Counted from the first letter of the stretch, positions 32,290 to 45,046 are shown. The stretch: DNA of 64,000 nucleotides from Asparagopsis taxiformis (GCA_030407315.1 JALQPE010001904.1:1-64000); one strand, 5' to 3'. Numbers and translations are program-made. Notes: generated by a model from the sequence alone, not told the origin.

Positions 32290-33117
32290 ATGGGTCAAAA
32301 CGACGAATTGACATATGCTGGGACGCATAAACACTATGCCGATATCCGTAGGGGTAGGCGAGGAGGGATGTTAACAAGCCTGGGATTTTCCCTGCTCGGT
32401 GCGGACGTCAACGCCGAGTTCAATCGCGAGGATTCAGAAAGCTTGTCGCAAAAGGCGAGGACCTCCTGGATCCGGTGGTCAGAGTCAGATGATGTCAAGT
32501 GTGCTAGAAAGCTCAGCAGAGAGGGTTTGCAAGCTATTGCAGCCCTCTTGGACAGAGTGCAAATTGCCCAATACACTGATGCCGCAGATATCAAATGCTA
32601 CCGTGAGGCATGGGAGGACTGTATCGAAGCAAGTTATAAAGACGAAGATGAACGTCAGCGCATTGATCGGCATGTCTTCCGTCATCTAGTCTCTGTTGCT
32701 CGTCCAAGTATACGACAAGCATGTAATGCCATTGAATCTAAGCCGTTGGTAACGATAGATCAAACTGCGCTAGAGGATCACCTCACTGAAGACTTGATGG
32801 AGTTACTTGACGACCGACGTGGAAGAAAGGAGTTTTGGGAAGAATTGTTGAAAGTCCCTGTTGGACATGATGAGGGAGGCGTGCGAAGGACCACTCTGAA
32901 TACCTTGGGAGTGCGTGATCTCACAAATATCATCCCTACAGCCACCCAGTTGAGCTACGTAGACACTACTGGTTGTTACTATACCTCCTGGGAAGCATGG
33001 GACGAGACAGATGCAATGCTTTTTTCCGAAGAGGATTGGAAAGGTGAGCTACAAGATGCAGCGAAGGAAGTCAGGGTACAGATTGAAAATTTCGTCGAAA
33101 GAAATGGTAAACTATGA
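32290..33117 (+). CDS. Unknown protein, first of an overlapping pair
   Basis: 275 residues from the ATG at 32290; the frame is open slightly further upstream without ATG. It is hydrophilic and mostly helical in appearance, with acidic stretches and no signal peptide or membrane segment. No family is recognised. Its TGA overlaps the next ORF's ATG (ATGA at 33114). Its C-terminus (GELQDAAKEVRVQIEN) resembles the N-terminus of the second ORF (DELQDAARKGKLHLGN). The pair may therefore be one gene of about 820 residues split by a small indel inside a tandem duplication, or two cistrons as in some RNA-virus-derived or mobile sequences. I assign no function. Confidence 0.5.
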   Translation: MGQNDELTYAGTHKHYADIRRGRRGGMLTSLGFSLLGADVNAEFNREDSESLSQKARTSWIRWSESDDVKCARKLSREGLQAIAALLDRVQIAQYTDAADIKCYREAWEDCIEASYKDEDERQRIDRHVFRHLVSVARPSIRQACNAIESKPLVTIDQTALEDHLTEDLMELLDDRRGRKEFWEELLKVPVGHDEGGVRRTTLNTLGVRDLTNIIPTATQLSYVDTTGCYYTSWEAWDETDAMLFSEEDWKGELQDAAKEVRVQIENFVERNGKL

Positions 33118-34754
33118 CATACGTGAATAATCTACTGGACCCTGCACCTGATGAACTACAAGATGCTGCGAGGAAAGGGAAACTACATCTAGGAAATTAT
33201 GCCCGGAGCAGCAGCGCTAGGGTTGAAGTGAATAATCTACTCGACCCTGTACCTACTGCTATTCGCAACTTAGTCGTGGACGTAGTTGGTTCGGCTACAG
33301 CGAGGAGGTTTGAATCCGGTGGTAAATCTGTGAGGAGCCAAGGATGGTCAGACCAGATAAGGCAAGAAGTGCGCAATTCGTTGCTTACCAGAGGCATGAA
33401 AGAATGGGAGGCCCCTTCCAGAGCTCTAGCGAGTATTTGCTTGTTAACCCTCACAGTTGCAAATGGAAGTATCAAATTTGAAGACGCTAAATTGTTGTTA
33501 CACGAAGTGTGTCGGCGAATTTTCGTATGCTACATTCGTGAAACAGCAAGAGACTTGGTGCGCAAGTCTGATGTCATCAGACAGTCTGGTGACCTCTCGA
33601 CACAGGCAGAAGCACTGAGTGCCAGGGTAGGCAATGAGTTGAATAGACCAACAGCACAACTTCCAAAGACTGTAGCCGAGCTGAGAGCGGCCGGATACAA
33701 TTTATATCGACTTCTCGATGGGACCAGGGACAGGTTGGTGAGAATGGGTGGGGGAAGAGAAGTGTTGTATACAAATTCAGATTATGGGGCTTCGTTTATT
33801 CTGAAAGAAATTGAAACATTGGAAGAGGCAAGATACTTGTCAGCTGCTTGGCTGATAGAAAAGCGTATCGGAGTGACTGCTTATATCGACGCATGCCATG
33901 AAGAAGCAAAAAGAAGACAAAAGTGCGAAACTCCTGGCGTGGACGCCACATATGTATATAGTGAAGCCAGAGCAGCTCGAAGTGTGATGACCGAATTGGG
34001 AAAAGTAACCAAGGTTTCACTTGCTCAAAGCGTGGGACATATGCGCGCTGCATTTCTAAAAGCGTTAGATACAGAAGACAAGAAGGGATATAGGGCAATG
34101 GTGCTGCAAGGGGGTGGTATCTTCGTAATCGAATATAAGGGGTCTAGTCGAAAAGCATGGGTAAATGTGGGGTCGGGCATACCATGGCTGATTACAGGAG
34201 GTGGTCAACGATCTGAGCAACTCGGCGCAAAAGCGTGTGCTGCAACACTCGTATGGAGGGATTACGTTGTAGAAGCTTTGGTCGAGACGCAAACGGAGGT
34301 GAGAATGAGTAGCATGCTGGAACAGATTGGGAGTGATATTGCCAAAGAATTATATCCAAATCTGGGATTCGAAGTTGCGGCCAGTCTGTTAGGGAGGGGT
34401 TGGCTTCTGGTGGCAGTTCCAGAGGTACAAGCATGCGCAGTGAGAGCAATCAATCTAGTAAGACGGGAAGAAAGCTACAAGGACTATTTAACGGCTAAGA
34501 AAGAGAGAGCCGCCAACGGATCGCGACTACGAAGTCTTATTGCTGATTCGGCGATTGGGATGGAGTTACAAGCTATCGAAGTGAATAACAAGCTTGTTTG
34601 TGGAAAGTCGCTCGAGTTTGAAATCACTGGGTACTGGCCGGGAGATCGGAATGTTCTATGTCACTTGGAGAAAAATGGGGAAAGCGAGAAGTGGCAACGG
34701 CTGCGTACTTTCGGGAAGCCAGAGGTAGTGAGAGCCATGTTTGACGGACGTTGA
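33114..34754 (+). CDS. Unknown protein, second of an overlapping pair
   Basis: 546 residues. The N-terminus has an in-frame tandem repeat of period 35 residues: VNNLLDPAPDELQDAA at residue 4 and VNNLLDPVPTAIRNLV at residue 39. The rest is alternating helical and mixed sequence with no stop, including GWSDQIRQEVRNSLLTRG, LLDGTRDRLVRMGGG and IPWLITGGGQR. The last is Gly-rich but not a Walker motif. No membrane segment or known domain is seen. The long open frame and normal codon variety argue that it is or recently was coding. Overlapping stop/start cistrons are unusual for a nuclear gene. Confidence 0.55.
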   Translation: MTYVNNLLDPAPDELQDAARKGKLHLGNYARSSSARVEVNNLLDPVPTAIRNLVVDVVGSATARRFESGGKSVRSQGWSDQIRQEVRNSLLTRGMKEWEAPSRALASICLLTLTVANGSIKFEDAKLLLHEVCRRIFVCYIRETARDLVRKSDVIRQSGDLSTQAEALSARVGNELNRPTAQLPKTVAELRAAGYNLYRLLDGTRDRLVRMGGGREVLYTNSDYGASFILKEIETLEEARYLSAAWLIEKRIGVTAYIDACHEEAKRRQKCETPGVDATYVYSEARAARSVMTELGKVTKVSLAQSVGHMRAAFLKALDTEDKKGYRAMVLQGGGIFVIEYKGSSRKAWVNVGSGIPWLITGGGQRSEQLGAKACAATLVWRDYVVEALVETQTEVRMSSMLEQIGSDIAKELYPNLGFEVAASLLGRGWLLVAVPEVQACAVRAINLVRREESYKDYLTAKKERAANGSRLRSLIADSAIGMELQAIEVNNKLVCGKSLEFEITGYWPGDRNVLCHLEKNGESEKWQRLRTFGKPEVVRAMFDGR

Positions 34755-36318
34755 GACAAGGATGATTTAGTGACTGTGGGCCACAGTCTGGCGACGTGGT
34801 CGCACAATAACAACAAGGCGGAGAAGGGTTGCACGATGATGACAATCGGTAAGGACGGTAAGCTGGGACCAACAGTGTAGTATTGTGCAGAGCATGGGTA
34901 TTTGTAACCTCGATAGCTTGACTGTTGTACGTACACTATATCGATATCGCTTTGTAAAAATAAGAGCTGGTTTGATAGCACCGTTTGGATCAGTCGCCGT
35001 GGACTTGGTGTGGGGTGCTGACGGATCATTCTATGAACGGTATGCCTTGCTGTGCTGCCAGTATCCAAAACAAAATATTGCAACCTTTGTGTAGGCATTT
35101 GATAGTTGTCTGTTCCTTTCCACGTCGAGCTTTGTCATTATTGTTTGAAATCAAAACGTGTTAAAATTGAGGTATCATCAGGTATTGAAGTGGAAGTTAC
35201 GATAAAAAAGTTTGTCTGCAGTAAGAAATAAAATGCTTACCATCGCGACGTACGTTTGACGAGCAATACAGTCATCCAAAGTCGCGATGTTTTCATTCAT
35301 GACTTGAATGTCATGCAGTCAGCGTACGGGCCGTTACGACTTACAAACACATACATCGACATACCAATTGCAAAGAAATGGAATCAGTCGTTTAGTTGTG
35401 CATGAGGTACGCCTTTGGGAAGGAACGAGGGATTTGGCGCTGGGACAAGGAAAATTGCAAGACATAGTGGAGAAACGAACTTGATAAGTGGTCACCGCCT
35501 CAATAGCTTCTAGCTTTCATTGGCGTGCCAGTATCGAGACAATCGCTCAACTCGCGACCAGACTCGCAGAATGGAACATTGAATTAATGGTGACGTATTT
35601 CTGCAGTTCTATACCTCGAGAACTGAGAAGCTTAGTTTGCGACCAAAATTGTTACAATGCCTCCCGCAAGCTACCTTGTGCTTTTTCGGTGCAGAACGCT
35701 CCAGCTTTGGATATCCGTGAGGTCAGTTTCTGATGGCAATACAGTGATGGACATAACTATACAATATTTCCGTAAAGCATGATACGTTGACAAATCCCAA
35801 ATAGGGAATCAACTTGGGTGGATCGTGTGCATCGCTTCTTTAGCACCATATCTGGTATAAACTTGTAATCAAACGAAATACTTTACATCTCATACGGTAC
35901 AAAACACGATGCATCCTCAAGAACATATAGTGTTTGTGTTTCCTCTGCCACTGCGCTCTCAACCCCTCACTTTTCAAACCACACAACGAAAAGTGCACCC
36001 CACACAAGTAATCCACGCTGTTCAGCACGGATTTTGTGTGAGCGAAAACGCGAGATGGTTGTGGACGTGGGTTGTGAGACTTCACCCATAATTTTTGGAA
36101 TGCTTCATATTCTTCTCCGCTGATCAAAATTATCATAAATTTTTTGCCGCGAAATTTTCGGATCAAACCACGGACGGTAATGTATACGGGAAGACGCTGC
36201 CTCTACGTAGCCCACAACCCAAACAAGCTCCGCTAGTGCACCCAACCGTGAAGTCCAAGTACTCGCAGGCAAAGCTTCAAAACTTTGTCTCATTTGTACT
36301 TCTGGACACTCTCAAACA
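34755..36318. other. Intergenic, includes the PRP8 promoter region
   Basis: About 1.5 kb without a supported gene. A short frame at 34885-35094 has no motif. The right part contains CT-rich sequence (35930-35960) that may belong to the PRP8 promoter or leader. No TATA box was identified with confidence. Confidence 0.45.
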
Positions 36319-39300
36319 ATGCAAGCCGAAAATCCTGCTGATGATTCAATGCAAGATGACCAGTCATCACGCTGGGCTCAGATCAAGTCGCAGCCGTATT
36401 CCACTAACAAGAAATTTGGCTTCAACGATATGCAGAAAGAGGACATGCCTCCCGAGCATCTGCGAAAGATTATGCGAGATCATGGCGATATGAACTCTAA
36501 GAAATTCCGCCGAGAGAAGCGCGTGTATCTCGGCGCACTCAAATATATGCCTCACGCGCTGTTGAAACTTCTCGAAAACATGCCGATGCCCTGGGAGCAG
36601 CTTCGCGAAGTTAAAGTCCTGTATCACATAACGGGTGCCATAAGCTTTGTGAACGAAGTTCCGCGCGTTATTGAACCAGTCTTCCTGGCGCAGTGGGGCA
36701 CCATGTGGATAATGATGCGAAGAGAGAAGCGTGATCGTCGTCATTTCCGCCGCATGAGATTGCCGCCTTTTGACGATGAGGAACCTCCGCTCGATTACTT
36801 GGACAACGTCATGGATCTTGAACCACCCGAGGCGATCCGCATGGAGCTTGACGACGACGGCGAAGACAGTTCTGTGGCGGATTGGTTTTACGAACACAAG
36901 CCCCTGTCAGATACTCCTTTCACCAATGGTCCTTCATATCGAACTTACCACCTCAATCTCCCAATCATGGCTACTCTCCATCGCCTAGCTTCCCAACTGC
37001 TTCCTGACATCATCGACCAGAACTATTTCTATCTATTTAACAAGGAGTCATTTTACACTACAAAGGCTCTCAACGTTGTGTTACCCGGTGGCCCCAAATT
37101 TGAACCTGTTCAGCACAGTGATACTAGCGCGCGGGAGCTAGATGATGACGATTGGAATGAATTTAATGACATCAACAAGCTTATTATACGACGCCAGATC
37201 AGAACGGAATATCGAATCGCTTTCCCTTACCTCTACAATTATATCCCGGAAGGTGTATCGCTCTCTGAGTATCATTCTCCACCAGTTATGTATATCAAGT
37301 CGGAGGATGTTGACCTTCCAGCATATTATTACGATCCAGTTCTCAATGTTATTCCACCAAGCACAAGGGGTAAATCCAAGAATACATCTACTGATGGTAA
37401 ATCAGAAGGTGATGTCCGTGATGGTGAAAACACTCTGGAAAACGACTTCAGCTTGAAAGGTGGTGAGGCGGATAGCTTTGGACTGCTTGGTATGACGCTT
37501 GGTGGTTCTGAAGATTTGGAAATGCCAGCTTCTTTCCAGCCTTTCATCGCTGACGAAGAGCTAGAAACCGAATACACGTCTGCTGGAATCGCACTGTACT
37601 GGGCTCCGCGACCGTTCAGGATCAGGAAAGGAGCTTGTCGTCGAACCATAGACGTGCCCATCATCAATCCCTGGTTCCAACAACGATGCCCTCCTGATGT
37701 CCGCGTCAAGATCCGAGTTTCATACCAGAAGCTTCTGAAAAACTATGTTTACAATGAGCTCCACCGAAGAAAAACTAAAACCAGAGCTCGCAAGAGCCTG
37801 TTCAAAGCTCTGCGAAATACCAAATTCTTCCAGCAAACTGAAATCGATTGGGTTGAGGCAGGCCTGCAAGTATGTCGACAGGGTCACAATATGCTCAATC
37901 TTCTCATCGCTCGCAAGGGTTTGACGTATCTCCACTTGGATTACAATTTCAATCTCAAACCAATCAAGACTTTAACCACGAAAGAGCGCAAAAAGTCTCG
38001 GCTTGGCAACAGTTTCCATCTTGTAAGGGAGATCCTTCGTTTGTGCAAAATGGTTGTTGACTCTCACGTGCAATATCGATTGGGGAATGTTGATGCATAT
38101 CAGCTTGCTGATGGATTACAGTTCACGTTTTCTCACGTTGGGCAGTTGACTGGGATGTACAGGTATAAGTACAAGCTCATGAAGCAGGTTCGACAGTGCA
38201 AAGATTTGAAACATGTGATCTACAATCGTTTCAATGCCGATCCTGTAGGGAAGGGACCAGGTTGTGGTGTGTGGCTACCGATGTGGCGTGTCTGGTTATT
38301 TTTCATGCGTGGTATCACCCCTCTACTTGAACGCTGGCTCGGCAATCTACTTGCCCGTCAGTTCGAAGGCAGGAACACAAGAGGCGTTGCGAAAACTGTC
38401 ACAAAGCAACGAGTCGAGTCTCATTTCGATCTTGAACTACGTGCGCAGGTGATGAACGACATCATCGAAATGATGCCGCCTGGGGTTCGAAATTCCAAAG
38501 CGAGAACTATTGTTCAACATCTGTCAGAAGCATGGCGCTGTTGGAAGGCCAATATTCCCTGGAAAGTTCCCGGTCTTCCTGGTCCTTTGGAAGATATGAT
38601 TATGCGCTATGTGAAGTCCAAAGCAGATTGGTGGACTAATGTCACTCATTTCAACCGGGAGCGAATATCTCGAGGTGCAACAGTGGACAAAACAATTGTC
38701 AGCAAGAATCAGGGTCGAATGGCGCGACTCTGGCTCAAGGCAGAGCAAGAGCGGCAGTACAATTATCTCAAGGATGGCCCTTACATCTCAATCGATGAAG
38801 GGATGAAAATGTACTTGTATATGGTCCGATGGTTAGAAAGTCGTCGCTTCGCTCCCATTCCGTTTCCGCCGTTATCGTACAAGCATGACACCAAGCTTCT
38901 AATTCTGGCACTGGAAAGATTGAAAGAACAGTACACAACTATTTCACTTCTTAACCAATCGCAGCAGGAAGAATTAGGACTTGTCGAACAAGCATACGAC
39001 AACCCTCACGAGGCACTAAATCGAATCAAGCGGCATCTACTATCCCAGCGTGCGTTCAAAGAAATGAAGGTTGACTTTATGGACAATTATGACCATTTGA
39101 TTCCAGTGCACTTCGTTGAGCCGCTTGAGAAAATCACCGATTCTTACCTTGACCAGTATCTTTGGTATGAAGCTGACAAACGAGGACTGTTTCCGAACTG
39201 GGTGAAGCCAGCAGACTCAGAACCACCTCCACTTTTGGTGTACAAATGGGCAACAGGCATTAACAATTTGCATAATGTTTGGAACACCTCAGAAGGTGAA

Positions 39301-42300
39301 GTAATTGTACATTTACAAGCGCGCCTTGATTCGTTCACGGAGAAGATTGATCACCTTTTGTTGAGCAAAATGCTTCGTCTCATCATGGATCACAACATCG
39401 CAGACTATATCACAGCGAAAAACAACGTGAATGTTTCATACAAAGATATGTCTCACACAAACTCTTATGGTCTGATAAGAGGCCTTCAGTTTTCGACATT
39501 TGTTGTTCAGTACCACGGTTTGCTTCTTGATCTGTTAATTCTTGGGCTTCGGCGAGCGACAGAAATGGCGGGACCTCCTACGGCGCCAAACGACTGGATG
39601 AGTTTTGAGAATATTGGGGTAGAAATAGCACACCCTATTCGAAGATACTGCCGATACATCGATACGATTTACATGGTGTTCGGTTTTGATGCTGACGAAT
39701 CGAAGGAACTGGTGCAGAGATATTTGGCAGAACATCCGGATCCGAACAATGAAAATGTCGTGGGATATCGGAACAAGAAATGTTGGCCAAGGGAGGCGAG
39801 AATGAGGCTGAACAAGCACGATGTCAATCTCGGCAGAGCGCTTTTCTGGGACATCAAGAATAGAATTCCTCCTTCTGTCACCTCCATAAGTTGGGATAGC
39901 GCCCCATCATTCGTCTCAGTCTACTCATCTGAAAACCCAAATCTTTTGTTTGACATGGCAGGCTTTGAGATTCGAATCCTGCCGAAATCTCGGGGAGGTA
40001 TTGGGTCTGGCCTGACAGCCGTCTCCTCTCGGGGTGATGGCGTGTGGGCACTTCAAAACGATGTGACGAAAGAATGCACAGCTACTGCGTATCTACGCGT
40101 CAGTGACGAGGGGATCAAAGCGTTTGAAAATCGCGTGCGTCAAATATTGATGTCATCAGGGTCGACGACTTTCACCAAAGTTGCGAATAGGTGGAATCAG
40201 GCCTTGATTGGGCTGATGACGTATTACAGAGAGGCTGTCGTGAACACACAGGAACTCTTGGATGTCTTGGTAAAAGCGGAAAGCCGAGTGCAGACAAGAA
40301 TCAAGATTGGTCTCAACTCGAAAATGCCTTCGAGATTTCCGCCCGTTGTATTCTACTGTCCGAAGGAGCTTGGTGGTTTAGGTATGCTTTCTATGGGTCA
40401 CATATTGATCCCTCAAGCCGATTTACGATATTCACGACAGACAGATGCTGGGGGAATAACGCATTTCCGTGCAGGCATGAGCGGTGGTGGATCTGAAACG
40501 TTGATTCCAAACTTGTATCGCTATTTGCAACCGTGGGAAACGGAGTTTTCAGATTCTCAGCGTGTGTGGGCCGAATATGCTCTCAAACGGGCAGAAGCAG
40601 CCGCTCAGAATAGAAGACTTACTCTTGAAGACTTGGAAGATAGTTGGGATCGTGGTATCCCTCGGATTTCAACTCTGTTCTCCAAAGACCGACATACACT
40701 CGCCTATGATAAAGGTTGGCGAGTACGTCGGGAGTTCAAGAAATACATGTATACCCGTAACGATGCATTCTGGTGGACTCACCAGCGCCATGACGGGAAA
40801 CTATGGAGTTTGAACAACTATCGAATCGACATGATTCAAGCGCTAGGTGGCGTCGAAGGAATCCTTGAACATACATTATTCGCGGGAACGTTTTATCAGA
40901 CCTGGGAGGGTCTATTCTGGGAAAAGTCGTCTGGATTTGAGGACTCGATGAGGTTCAATCGGGGACTGACAAACGCTCAAAAGTCAGGCCTCAACCAGAT
41001 CCCTAATCGTCGATTTACGCTGTGGTGGAGTCCGACGATCAACCGATCCAATATTTACGTTGGGTTCCAAGTTCAGCTTGACCTCACCGGATGCATGATG
41101 CACGGAAAGTTACCAACACTGAAAATCTCTCTCATCCAGATCTTCCGCGCCCATCTATGGCAAAAAATTCACGAATCGCTAACCATGGACATCGCGCAGG
41201 TTCTCGACCAAGAACTCGACTCTTTGGGAATAGAGACTGTCAAGAAGGAAACGATTCATCCGCGCAAGTCGTATAAGATGAACTCGTCCTGTGCTGATAT
41301 TCTGCTCATCGCTGCATACAAGTGGCTAGTTTCCAAACCATCCTTGCTTTCGGCAAATAGTTCGAACGATCAATTTGCTCCTGGAAGTGAAGACGGTACC
41401 ACCACAAGATATTGGATTGATATCCAGTTGCGCTGGGGAGACTACGATTCGCATGACGCTGAAAGGTATTCGAGAGCTAAATATCACGACTATGTGACAG
41501 ACAACATGTCGATATATCCAAGTCCGACAGGTTTGCTGATCACAGTCGACCTTGCATATAACTTGTACGCCGGATATGGATGCTGGATTCCTGGAATGAA
41601 GCCGCTGATGCAGCAAGCATTGGCGAAGATCAACAAAGCGAACCCAGCGCTTTATGAGCTGCGAGAACGAATTCGAAAGGCTCTGCAGTTATATTCGTCG
41701 GAACCAACTGAGCCATACTTGAACAGCCAAAATTACGGAGAACTTTTTGGAAATCAAGTGGTTTGGTTTGTGGACGATACCAATGTCTACCGAGTTACGA
41801 TCCACAAAACGTTTGAGGGCAATCTTGTAACGAAGCCAATCAATGGAGCGGTATTTATATTTAATCCGCGAACAGGTCAGCTGTTCCTGAAGATCATTCA
41901 CACTTCGGTGTGGCAAGGTCAGAAGCGATTGTCACAGCTTGCAAAATGGAAGACAGCGGAAGAAACGGCGGCACTAATCCGATCACTGCCTATCGAAGAG
42001 CAGCCACGTCAACTGATCGTGACAAGGAAAGGAATGCTTGATCCTTTGGAATCGCATTGTCTAGACTTTCCCAACATTGTCATCAAGGGGTCTGACTTAC
42101 AACTACCATTTCAGACATTGCTTAAGGTGGAGAAGTTTGGCGATTTGATCTTGAAGGCTACGGAACCGCAAATGGTTCTATTCAACGTATTTGATGACTG
42201 GTTGCGAAGCGTTTCGTCGTTCACAGCATTTTCTCGGTTGATTCTAATTCTACGCGCACTGCACGTAGACGCGGAGAGAACGAAAGTGATTCTTCGGCCT

Positions 42301-43446
42301 GATGTGAGTGTTGTAACGGAGGCGCATCATATTTGGCCGACCCTGTCGGATGAAGCTTGGATGTCGGTGGAGATCAGTTTGAAAGACCTCATCCTTGCAG
42401 ACTTTGGGAAGAAGAACAATGTCAACGTCGCCAGTTTGACAGGGTCTGAAATTCGGGATATTATTCTTGGTGCTGAAATCACGCCGCCGAGCGCACAACG
42501 GCAACAAATGTTGGAGATTGAGAAGGCGGCCAAGGAGCAAAGCCAGATGACGGCTGTTACGACGCGGACGAAGAACAAGGAAGGGCAGGAAATTATCGTA
42601 GCGACGACATCCAACTATGAGCAAATGGCGTTTGCTTCGAAGACGGAATGGCGGGTTCGAGCCATTTCGGCTACCAATCTACATTTCCGCACGCGTCATA
42701 TTCACGTTCCAGCAGAAGACGTGAGTGAGAGTGTCAAGTACACGTATGTGCTACCGCAGAATGTGATTCGCAAATTGATTGTCATCTGCGACCTACGTAC
42801 CCAAGTCGGGGGACTGTTATACGGAATCACGCCGCGGGACAATACGTCGGTTCGAGAAATTCGGTGTATTGTGATGGCGCCGCAAGTCGGGAGTCACGAG
42901 AAGGTGACACTATCGGAGAGCATTCCAAACCATCAAGTACTGGAGGACATGGAACCTCTTGGGTGGATTCATACGCAGCCAAACGAACAGCCACAACTGA
43001 GCGCCAACGATGTGATCAGTACAGCGAGGCTGTTGTCGCTGAACAAGAAGCTATCGATGGAGAGCACGATCGACATTACAGTGTCGTTGAACGCGGGCTC
43101 ATGCTCGATCAGCGCGTTCAAGTTGACGGCGGGCGGTAAGGAATGGGGTGACAATAATCGCGACGCCAATGTGAGCAATATAGTTCCAGCTGGCTATGCC
43201 ACGTCGCACTACCAACGAGTTGGGCTGTTATTGAGCGAACAGTTTGTTGGGATGTTTCTGGTACCGGAAGTTGGCTCGTGGAACTATAACTTGATGGGCG
43301 TCAAGCATGATGTCAGTGGAGCGTATGGACTGCGCGTTGGAAATCCCAAATCGTTTTATGACGAATGTCATCGTCCGGCACATTTTCTGACCTTTGCTCC
43401 CGACAGGCGCCAATCAGATGCAATAGACGCCGATTTATATGCGTGA
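36319..43446 (+). CDS. PRP8: Pre-mRNA-processing-splicing factor 8 (U5 snRNP core protein)
   Basis: A single uninterrupted frame of 2375 residues, close to the human protein (2335). PRP8 sits at the spliceosome's active site and contacts U5, U6 and both splice sites in the nucleus. Landmarks in order: N-terminal [20 protein letters not shown]; a PROCN segment from ~460 ([30 protein letters not shown]); [15 protein letters not shown] (~540); the reverse-transcriptase-like and endonuclease-like region (~850-1790); the RNase H-like domain IV ([18 protein letters not shown], from ~1810); and a Jab1/MPN domain (~2115-2340). The end ...DADLYA matches the conserved tail. An acidic/Ser/Gly-rich insert at ~350-415 is longer than in human. 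The start ATG has context AAACAATGC, and there is no sign of decay. The next gene begins ~140 bp downstream on the same strand. Intron absence in such a long gene supports an intron-poor genome. Confidence 0.98.
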   Translation: MQAENPADDSMQDDQSSRWAQIKSQPYSTNKKFGFNDMQKEDMPPEHLRKIMRDHGDMNSKKFRREKRVYLGALKYMPHALLKLLENMPMPWEQLREVKVLYHITGAISFVNEVPRVIEPVFLAQWGTMWIMMRREKRDRRHFRRMRLPPFDDEEPPLDYLDNVMDLEPPEAIRMELDDDGEDSSVADWFYEHKPLSDTPFTNGPSYRTYHLNLPIMATLHRLASQLLPDIIDQNYFYLFNKESFYTTKALNVVLPGGPKFEPVQHSDTSARELDDDDWNEFNDINKLIIRRQIRTEYRIAFPYLYNYIPEGVSLSEYHSPPVMYIKSEDVDLPAYYYDPVLNVIPPSTRGKSKNTSTDGKSEGDVRDGENTLENDFSLKGGEADSFGLLGMTLGGSEDLEMPASFQPFIADEELETEYTSAGIALYWAPRPFRIRKGACRRTIDVPIINPWFQQRCPPDVRVKIRVSYQKLLKNYVYNELHRRKTKTRARKSLFKALRNTKFFQQTEIDWVEAGLQVCRQGHNMLNLLIARKGLTYLHLDYNFNLKPIKTLTTKERKKSRLGNSFHLVREILRLCKMVVDSHVQYRLGNVDAYQLADGLQFTFSHVGQLTGMYRYKYKLMKQVRQCKDLKHVIYNRFNADPVGKGPGCGVWLPMWRVWLFFMRGITPLLERWLGNLLARQFEGRNTRGVAKTVTKQRVESHFDLELRAQVMNDIIEMMPPGVRNSKARTIVQHLSEAWRCWKANIPWKVPGLPGPLEDMIMRYVKSKADWWTNVTHFNRERISRGATVDKTIVSKNQGRMARLWLKAEQERQYNYLKDGPYISIDEGMKMYLYMVRWLESRRFAPIPFPPLSYKHDTKLLILALERLKEQYTTISLLNQSQQEELGLVEQAYDNPHEALNRIKRHLLSQRAFKEMKVDFMDNYDHLIPVHFVEPLEKITDSYLDQYLWYEADKRGLFPNWVKPADSEPPPLLVYKWATGINNLHNVWNTSEGEVIVHLQARLDSFTEKIDHLLLSKMLRLIMDHNIADYITAKNNVNVSYKDMSHTNSYGLIRGLQFSTFVVQYHGLLLDLLILGLRRATEMAGPPTAPNDWMSFENIGVEIAHPIRRYCRYIDTIYMVFGFDADESKELVQRYLAEHPDPNNENVVGYRNKKCWPREARMRLNKHDVNLGRALFWDIKNRIPPSVTSISWDSAPSFVSVYSSENPNLLFDMAGFEIRILPKSRGGIGSGLTAVSSRGDGVWALQNDVTKECTATAYLRVSDEGIKAFENRVRQILMSSGSTTFTKVANRWNQALIGLMTYYREAVVNTQELLDVLVKAESRVQTRIKIGLNSKMPSRFPPVVFYCPKELGGLGMLSMGHILIPQADLRYSRQTDAGGITHFRAGMSGGGSETLIPNLYRYLQPWETEFSDSQRVWAEYALKRAEAAAQNRRLTLEDLEDSWDRGIPRISTLFSKDRHTLAYDKGWRVRREFKKYMYTRNDAFWWTHQRHDGKLWSLNNYRIDMIQALGGVEGILEHTLFAGTFYQTWEGLFWEKSSGFEDSMRFNRGLTNAQKSGLNQIPNRRFTLWWSPTINRSNIYVGFQVQLDLTGCMMHGKLPTLKISLIQIFRAHLWQKIHESLTMDIAQVLDQELDSLGIETVKKETIHPRKSYKMNSSCADILLIAAYKWLVSKPSLLSANSSNDQFAPGSEDGTTTRYWIDIQLRWGDYDSHDAERYSRAKYHDYVTDNMSIYPSPTGLLITVDLAYNLYAGYGCWIPGMKPLMQQALAKINKANPALYELRERIRKALQLYSSEPTEPYLNSQNYGELFGNQVVWFVDDTNVYRVTIHKTFEGNLVTKPINGAVFIFNPRTGQLFLKIIHTSVWQGQKRLSQLAKWKTAEETAALIRSLPIEEQPRQLIVTRKGMLDPLESHCLDFPNIVIKGSDLQLPFQTLLKVEKFGDLILKATEPQMVLFNVFDDWLRSVSSFTAFSRLILILRALHVDAERTKVILRPDVSVVTEAHHIWPTLSDEAWMSVEISLKDLILADFGKKNNVNVASLTGSEIRDIILGAEITPPSAQRQQMLEIEKAAKEQSQMTAVTTRTKNKEGQEIIVATTSNYEQMAFASKTEWRVRAISATNLHFRTRHIHVPAEDVSESVKYTYVLPQNVIRKLIVICDLRTQVGGLLYGITPRDNTSVREIRCIVMAPQVGSHEKVTLSESIPNHQVLEDMEPLGWIHTQPNEQPQLSANDVISTARLLSLNKKLSMESTIDITVSLNAGSCSISAFKLTAGGKEWGDNNRDANVSNIVPAGYATSHYQRVGLLLSEQFVGMFLVPEVGSWNYNLMGVKHDVSGAYGLRVGNPKSFYDECHRPAHFLTFAPDRRQSDAIDADLYA

Positions 43447-43583
43447 TTACACGTTGCACATTGCGCGCACACTGCGTGCTCGTTTGGATCATACTTTGCG
43501 CGACGACTTATTGATTCAACAATCAATTGGCCTTCTCCTACTCGATTGCTTCCCCCGTCTGCATCCACACCATCATCGTCAAC

Positions 43584-45026
43584 ATGCCTAAGCAAGTGCT
43601 CGCTTCGCACCGATTGCGCGTGCCGCATCGTCTTCGCTCCCCAAAACCACACAAGCCGCCTCGACCAAAGATGCAAATCGCCACCCTCGCTGCGACCTTG
43701 CTCCTCATCGCCTTGTTCTCATTGTTCTCGCACGGCAACTCGCTGCTCTCGTATGCGACTATTCGAGACGCCATGGCGCCCGCCGATGAGCACATGCGTC
43801 CCGTGAGACCCCGTCCCAACCTCTCCGCTGCCGTGCGCCAACAACAGCCGGCCGTGATTGTTGCCGCCGACGGGTCGCGATTTCAAATTGGCGCCCCCCA
43901 TCCCTTCTCCATGCTCGCGCTCAACGACTCGGCACATCTCGTCCTCAACGATGTGCATCAGTCGTTGAACATTGGCACCCGTCATGCTAATCTTGCCTTT
44001 TTCCTTCAGATTTCACAGGCGACACTACCGTTGTTGCCGCGCTTACTCGTTATTCTATGGCATCCGCACAATATTTACGTCATACATCTCGACTCGAAAA
44101 TTGCAGACCACCAAGCAAACGCCTTTCGAGACGCTGTTATAAACAATGCAAAGTTTTCTAATGTCCACTTGTTAGAGCGTGAACCGATTACGTACAAAGG
44201 CGTATCTATGCTACTCAACACGCTGTCTGCTATTGAGTATCTGCTGCAAACCGACAGCAACTGGGACTATTTTATCAACCTATCGGGGTCAGACTATCCG
44301 TTGGTCAACGTCGAGACGATGCGACGTCTGCTCGGGGCGCGCGATATTCTCGACCGTCGCGTGAGCTTCCTGCAAATCGCGACGAGTAAGGAATTCTGGG
44401 AGCGCATGCGTCACTCGCGTTTCGACTTTATATACTACGACACAGCGCTCGGGATGAAGAACATGTCGCATCAACTGCTGAACACCTGGCAGCGGCAGCC
44501 GGTGAAGGACGATGTCGGTGTGCAATTTGTGCAGGCGGAAGCGTGGATTATCGCGCATCGTAGCTTTGCCGAGTTTTCAGTACGCAGTTCATTTTCGCGA
44601 AAGCTACTGATCCTGCTGTCGGCGATGCAGGACCCCGAGGAGCATTTTTTCCCGATGCTGGCGTGGAACAATGCACAGTGGAACGCTACACTGGCGCATC
44701 ACGCGTTTCGCGGCATCTTCTGGGACTTGAACGGCACGATGAGCGGGCAGCATCCGTACTATGTGGACCAATTGGACGACCGCAACGGGGAGTACAAGTT
44801 CTGGAACGCACACATTCGCGGCTGTCGTGGCTTCTTTGCGCGCAAGTTTGCCAAAGCGAATAGCGCGTTGATGGAGCGCATCGATCGACAACTGAGCGGC
44901 ACGCACGCGCAAGCGGATCGGCAAGCGGTGCGCGCCTCGTTGGAAATACTGCACAAATATGTGTCGTGCGTTGCCGACATTCAACCGCACAGCGCACACA
45001 TTCGCTCGTACAACGTCTGTCGATAG
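43584..45026 (+). CDS. Core-2/I-branching beta-N-acetylglucosaminyltransferase / xylosyltransferase family (GT14)
   Basis: 480 residues from the first ATG (43584). A basic cytosolic tail is followed by one hydrophobic segment at ~residues 31-47 (ATLAATLLLIALFSLFS), giving a type II Golgi membrane topology. The GT14 fold begins near residue 120: LAFFLQISQATLPLLPRLL, NIYVIHLDSK, ITYKGVSMLLNTLSAIEYLL, WDYFINLSGSDYPLV, FVQAEAWIIAHRSF and EEHFFPMLAWN. The family transfers GlcNAc, xylose or glucuronic acid from UDP-sugars to glycans or proteins; the donor cannot be fixed from sequence. AATAAA at 45041 may be its polyadenylation signal. It is convergent with the poly-Q gene, with only 52 bp between the stop codons. 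Confidence 0.88.
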   Translation: MPKQVLASHRLRVPHRLRSPKPHKPPRPKMQIATLAATLLLIALFSLFSHGNSLLSYATIRDAMAPADEHMRPVRPRPNLSAAVRQQQPAVIVAADGSRFQIGAPHPFSMLALNDSAHLVLNDVHQSLNIGTRHANLAFFLQISQATLPLLPRLLVILWHPHNIYVIHLDSKIADHQANAFRDAVINNAKFSNVHLLEREPITYKGVSMLLNTLSAIEYLLQTDSNWDYFINLSGSDYPLVNVETMRRLLGARDILDRRVSFLQIATSKEFWERMRHSRFDFIYYDTALGMKNMSHQLLNTWQRQPVKDDVGVQFVQAEAWIIAHRSFAEFSVRSSFSRKLLILLSAMQDPEEHFFPMLAWNNAQWNATLAHHAFRGIFWDLNGTMSGQHPYYVDQLDDRNGEYKFWNAHIRGCRGFFARKFAKANSALMERIDRQLSGTHAQADRQAVRASLEILHKYVSCVADIQPHSAHIRSYNVCR

Positions 45027-45040
45027 CATCATCATCTACC

Positions 45041-45046
45041 AATAAA
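45041..45046 (+). terminator. Possible polyadenylation signal for the GT14 gene
   Basis: AATAAA lies 15 bp after the GT14 stop codon, within the 52-bp gap before the convergent gene's stop at 45079. The 3' ends of the two transcripts must therefore overlap or nearly so. Confidence 0.5.
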
